DNA of 64,000 nucleotides from Mimachlamys varia (taxonomy: Eukaryota; Mollusca; Bivalvia; Pectinida; Pectinidae), in contig OX392536.1 in NCBI GenBank assembly GCA_947623455.1, positions 7,807,282 through 7,871,281 on the forward strand, in the 5' to 3' direction. This document shows, piece after piece, positions 62,974-64,000 of the stretch. The notes beneath the pieces were generated by a model. That model was not told the origin of the DNA, made no database searches, and saw only the letters and a list, made by a program, of their open reading frames with translations. The stretch's first letter is position 1. Each line of letters opens with the position of its first letter. Made by a program: the position numbers and the translations under genes.

Positions 62974-64000
62974 GATCACACATTAGTCAGTGTAACTTTT
63001 TCACCGCGTTTGATAAACCGCCATAACCCTTGATGATCGGAAATGATGTTGAAGGATCATCAAAATTAAGTCACGAAAGATTGTGATGACGTGAGAGACC
63101 ATCGCGTTTCACCGCGACTGTTACGAGATCGATCATCAAGCGTCAGCAAGACTCACGGTGACCCACTGTGCTCACTGAGGCGCGAGCTGTCGCCTCCATA
63201 TTTACCTGTAAAATCGAGACCAGGAGACGATCAGATGGTTCACCGATCAGATCAGTCAGATCATAGGCATACAATATTATGTACGAAGCCATATATTATA
63301 TGTCTGTGATAAGATGATACGATAGCTTGCAAATTTCATTCAACATTTATATCTTACGATGCTTTTTGTACATTATTCATAAGTAGAAACATATCGCATC
63401 CTCATCCTGAGTTATGTCACAGAGTTATACTAGCTATTAGCTAGTCCGTGAAAAAATACTTGCATTAAAATACTCTTTATAGAACTTACTTATTCCCAAA
63501 TAGCATACGGATCAAAAAAATCCTAGATAATTTTACGTGTTTATTTCAGCTTTTACAGAATATCGCATTACTTGTCTTAATTAGCATGAGTTTTACAAAC
63601 TGTTTTAGTTTTGTATAGTACGCTACAATTAGCCACAAATCACGTGTCACTATTTTTATATCAATTCAGAAAAGGTAGAGGATTACTCCATGAAGAAGCT
63701 TATTGTAATGAAATATGGGTCACACAACGGAAAACAAGTCCATCATACAGCGTTACAGAAATGCGTTTTTTGTGACAATAGCTATAAGTCTGCAGTGATC
63801 CATCAGCACGGTGTCATATTTTAGTCTGTGCCAAAGCACATGTTACAGGTTGAAAAAAAGCTACTAATAACATATACGCCTGACTAATTCTCATGTATCA
63901 ATATACCTGTTGAATTATTTTGAAAATCATATTATTCACTTTTTTCTAATAAAAAACACTGTATTGTCAGTAGATTGGTTTACAACTTATTACATTGTCA
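62974..64000. other. Non-repeated flank right of the array
   Basis: Not matched anywhere else in the window. The first 330 bases are GC-richer and GATC-rich (for example GATCAGATCAGTCAGATCAT). They hold a 72-codon plus frame at 63091-63309 with no recognised domain. The rest is AT-rich. No gene is called. Confidence 0.5.

Overview
The window is eukaryotic, AT-rich and dominated by non-coding sequence. It shows no operons, long ORFs, rRNA or bacterial signals. Two tRNA-derived SINE families, foldback and TIR elements, a decayed Ty3/Gypsy element and a dispersed bivalve-like repeat suggest a marine lophotrochozoan, most likely a bivalve mollusc. That assignment is an inference from repeat content and was not tested by a search.

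The main structure is a head-to-tail array of a roughly 20-kb unit. Unit 1 is about 1-21412, unit 2 is 21413-41353, unit 3 is 41354-60258 and unit 4 is a partial copy at 60260-62973. The left edge of the window coincides with an arbitrary phase of the unit, so the array probably continues upstream. Homology stops abruptly at 62973, and 62974-64000 is non-repeated flank. Units are near-identical over long stretches and differ by point changes and by discrete indels.

Order within a unit (unit 1 coordinates): a small candidate two-exon gene (1106-1634) with a TATA-like box and polyadenylation signals; dispersed repeat Q1 (2150-2390); long non-coding sequence with a MITE (4554-4792) and two exon-like islands (5272-5421, 6082-6155); SINE family 2 (7628-7936); repeats Q2 and Q3 (8878-9290); a CRE/octamer-rich duplicated block (9541-9656); an internally deleted Gypsy element on the minus strand, present twice (9728-10790 and 11576-12610), each copy followed by a 450-bp repeat R; a 55-60-bp minisatellite; a third R copy (14690-15110); a nested MITE/TIR complex (16470-18785); and SINE family 1 (20811-21302).

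The only gene model I consider reasonably supported is the 74-residue two-exon protein, intact in all four copies. I do not recognise its family. Everything else is mobile-element debris, candidate exons or unexplained sequence. The copies carry a readable history of unequal recombination: Gypsy A/B hybrids in units 2 and 3, a deletion at the unit 3/4 junction, and unit-specific insertions.
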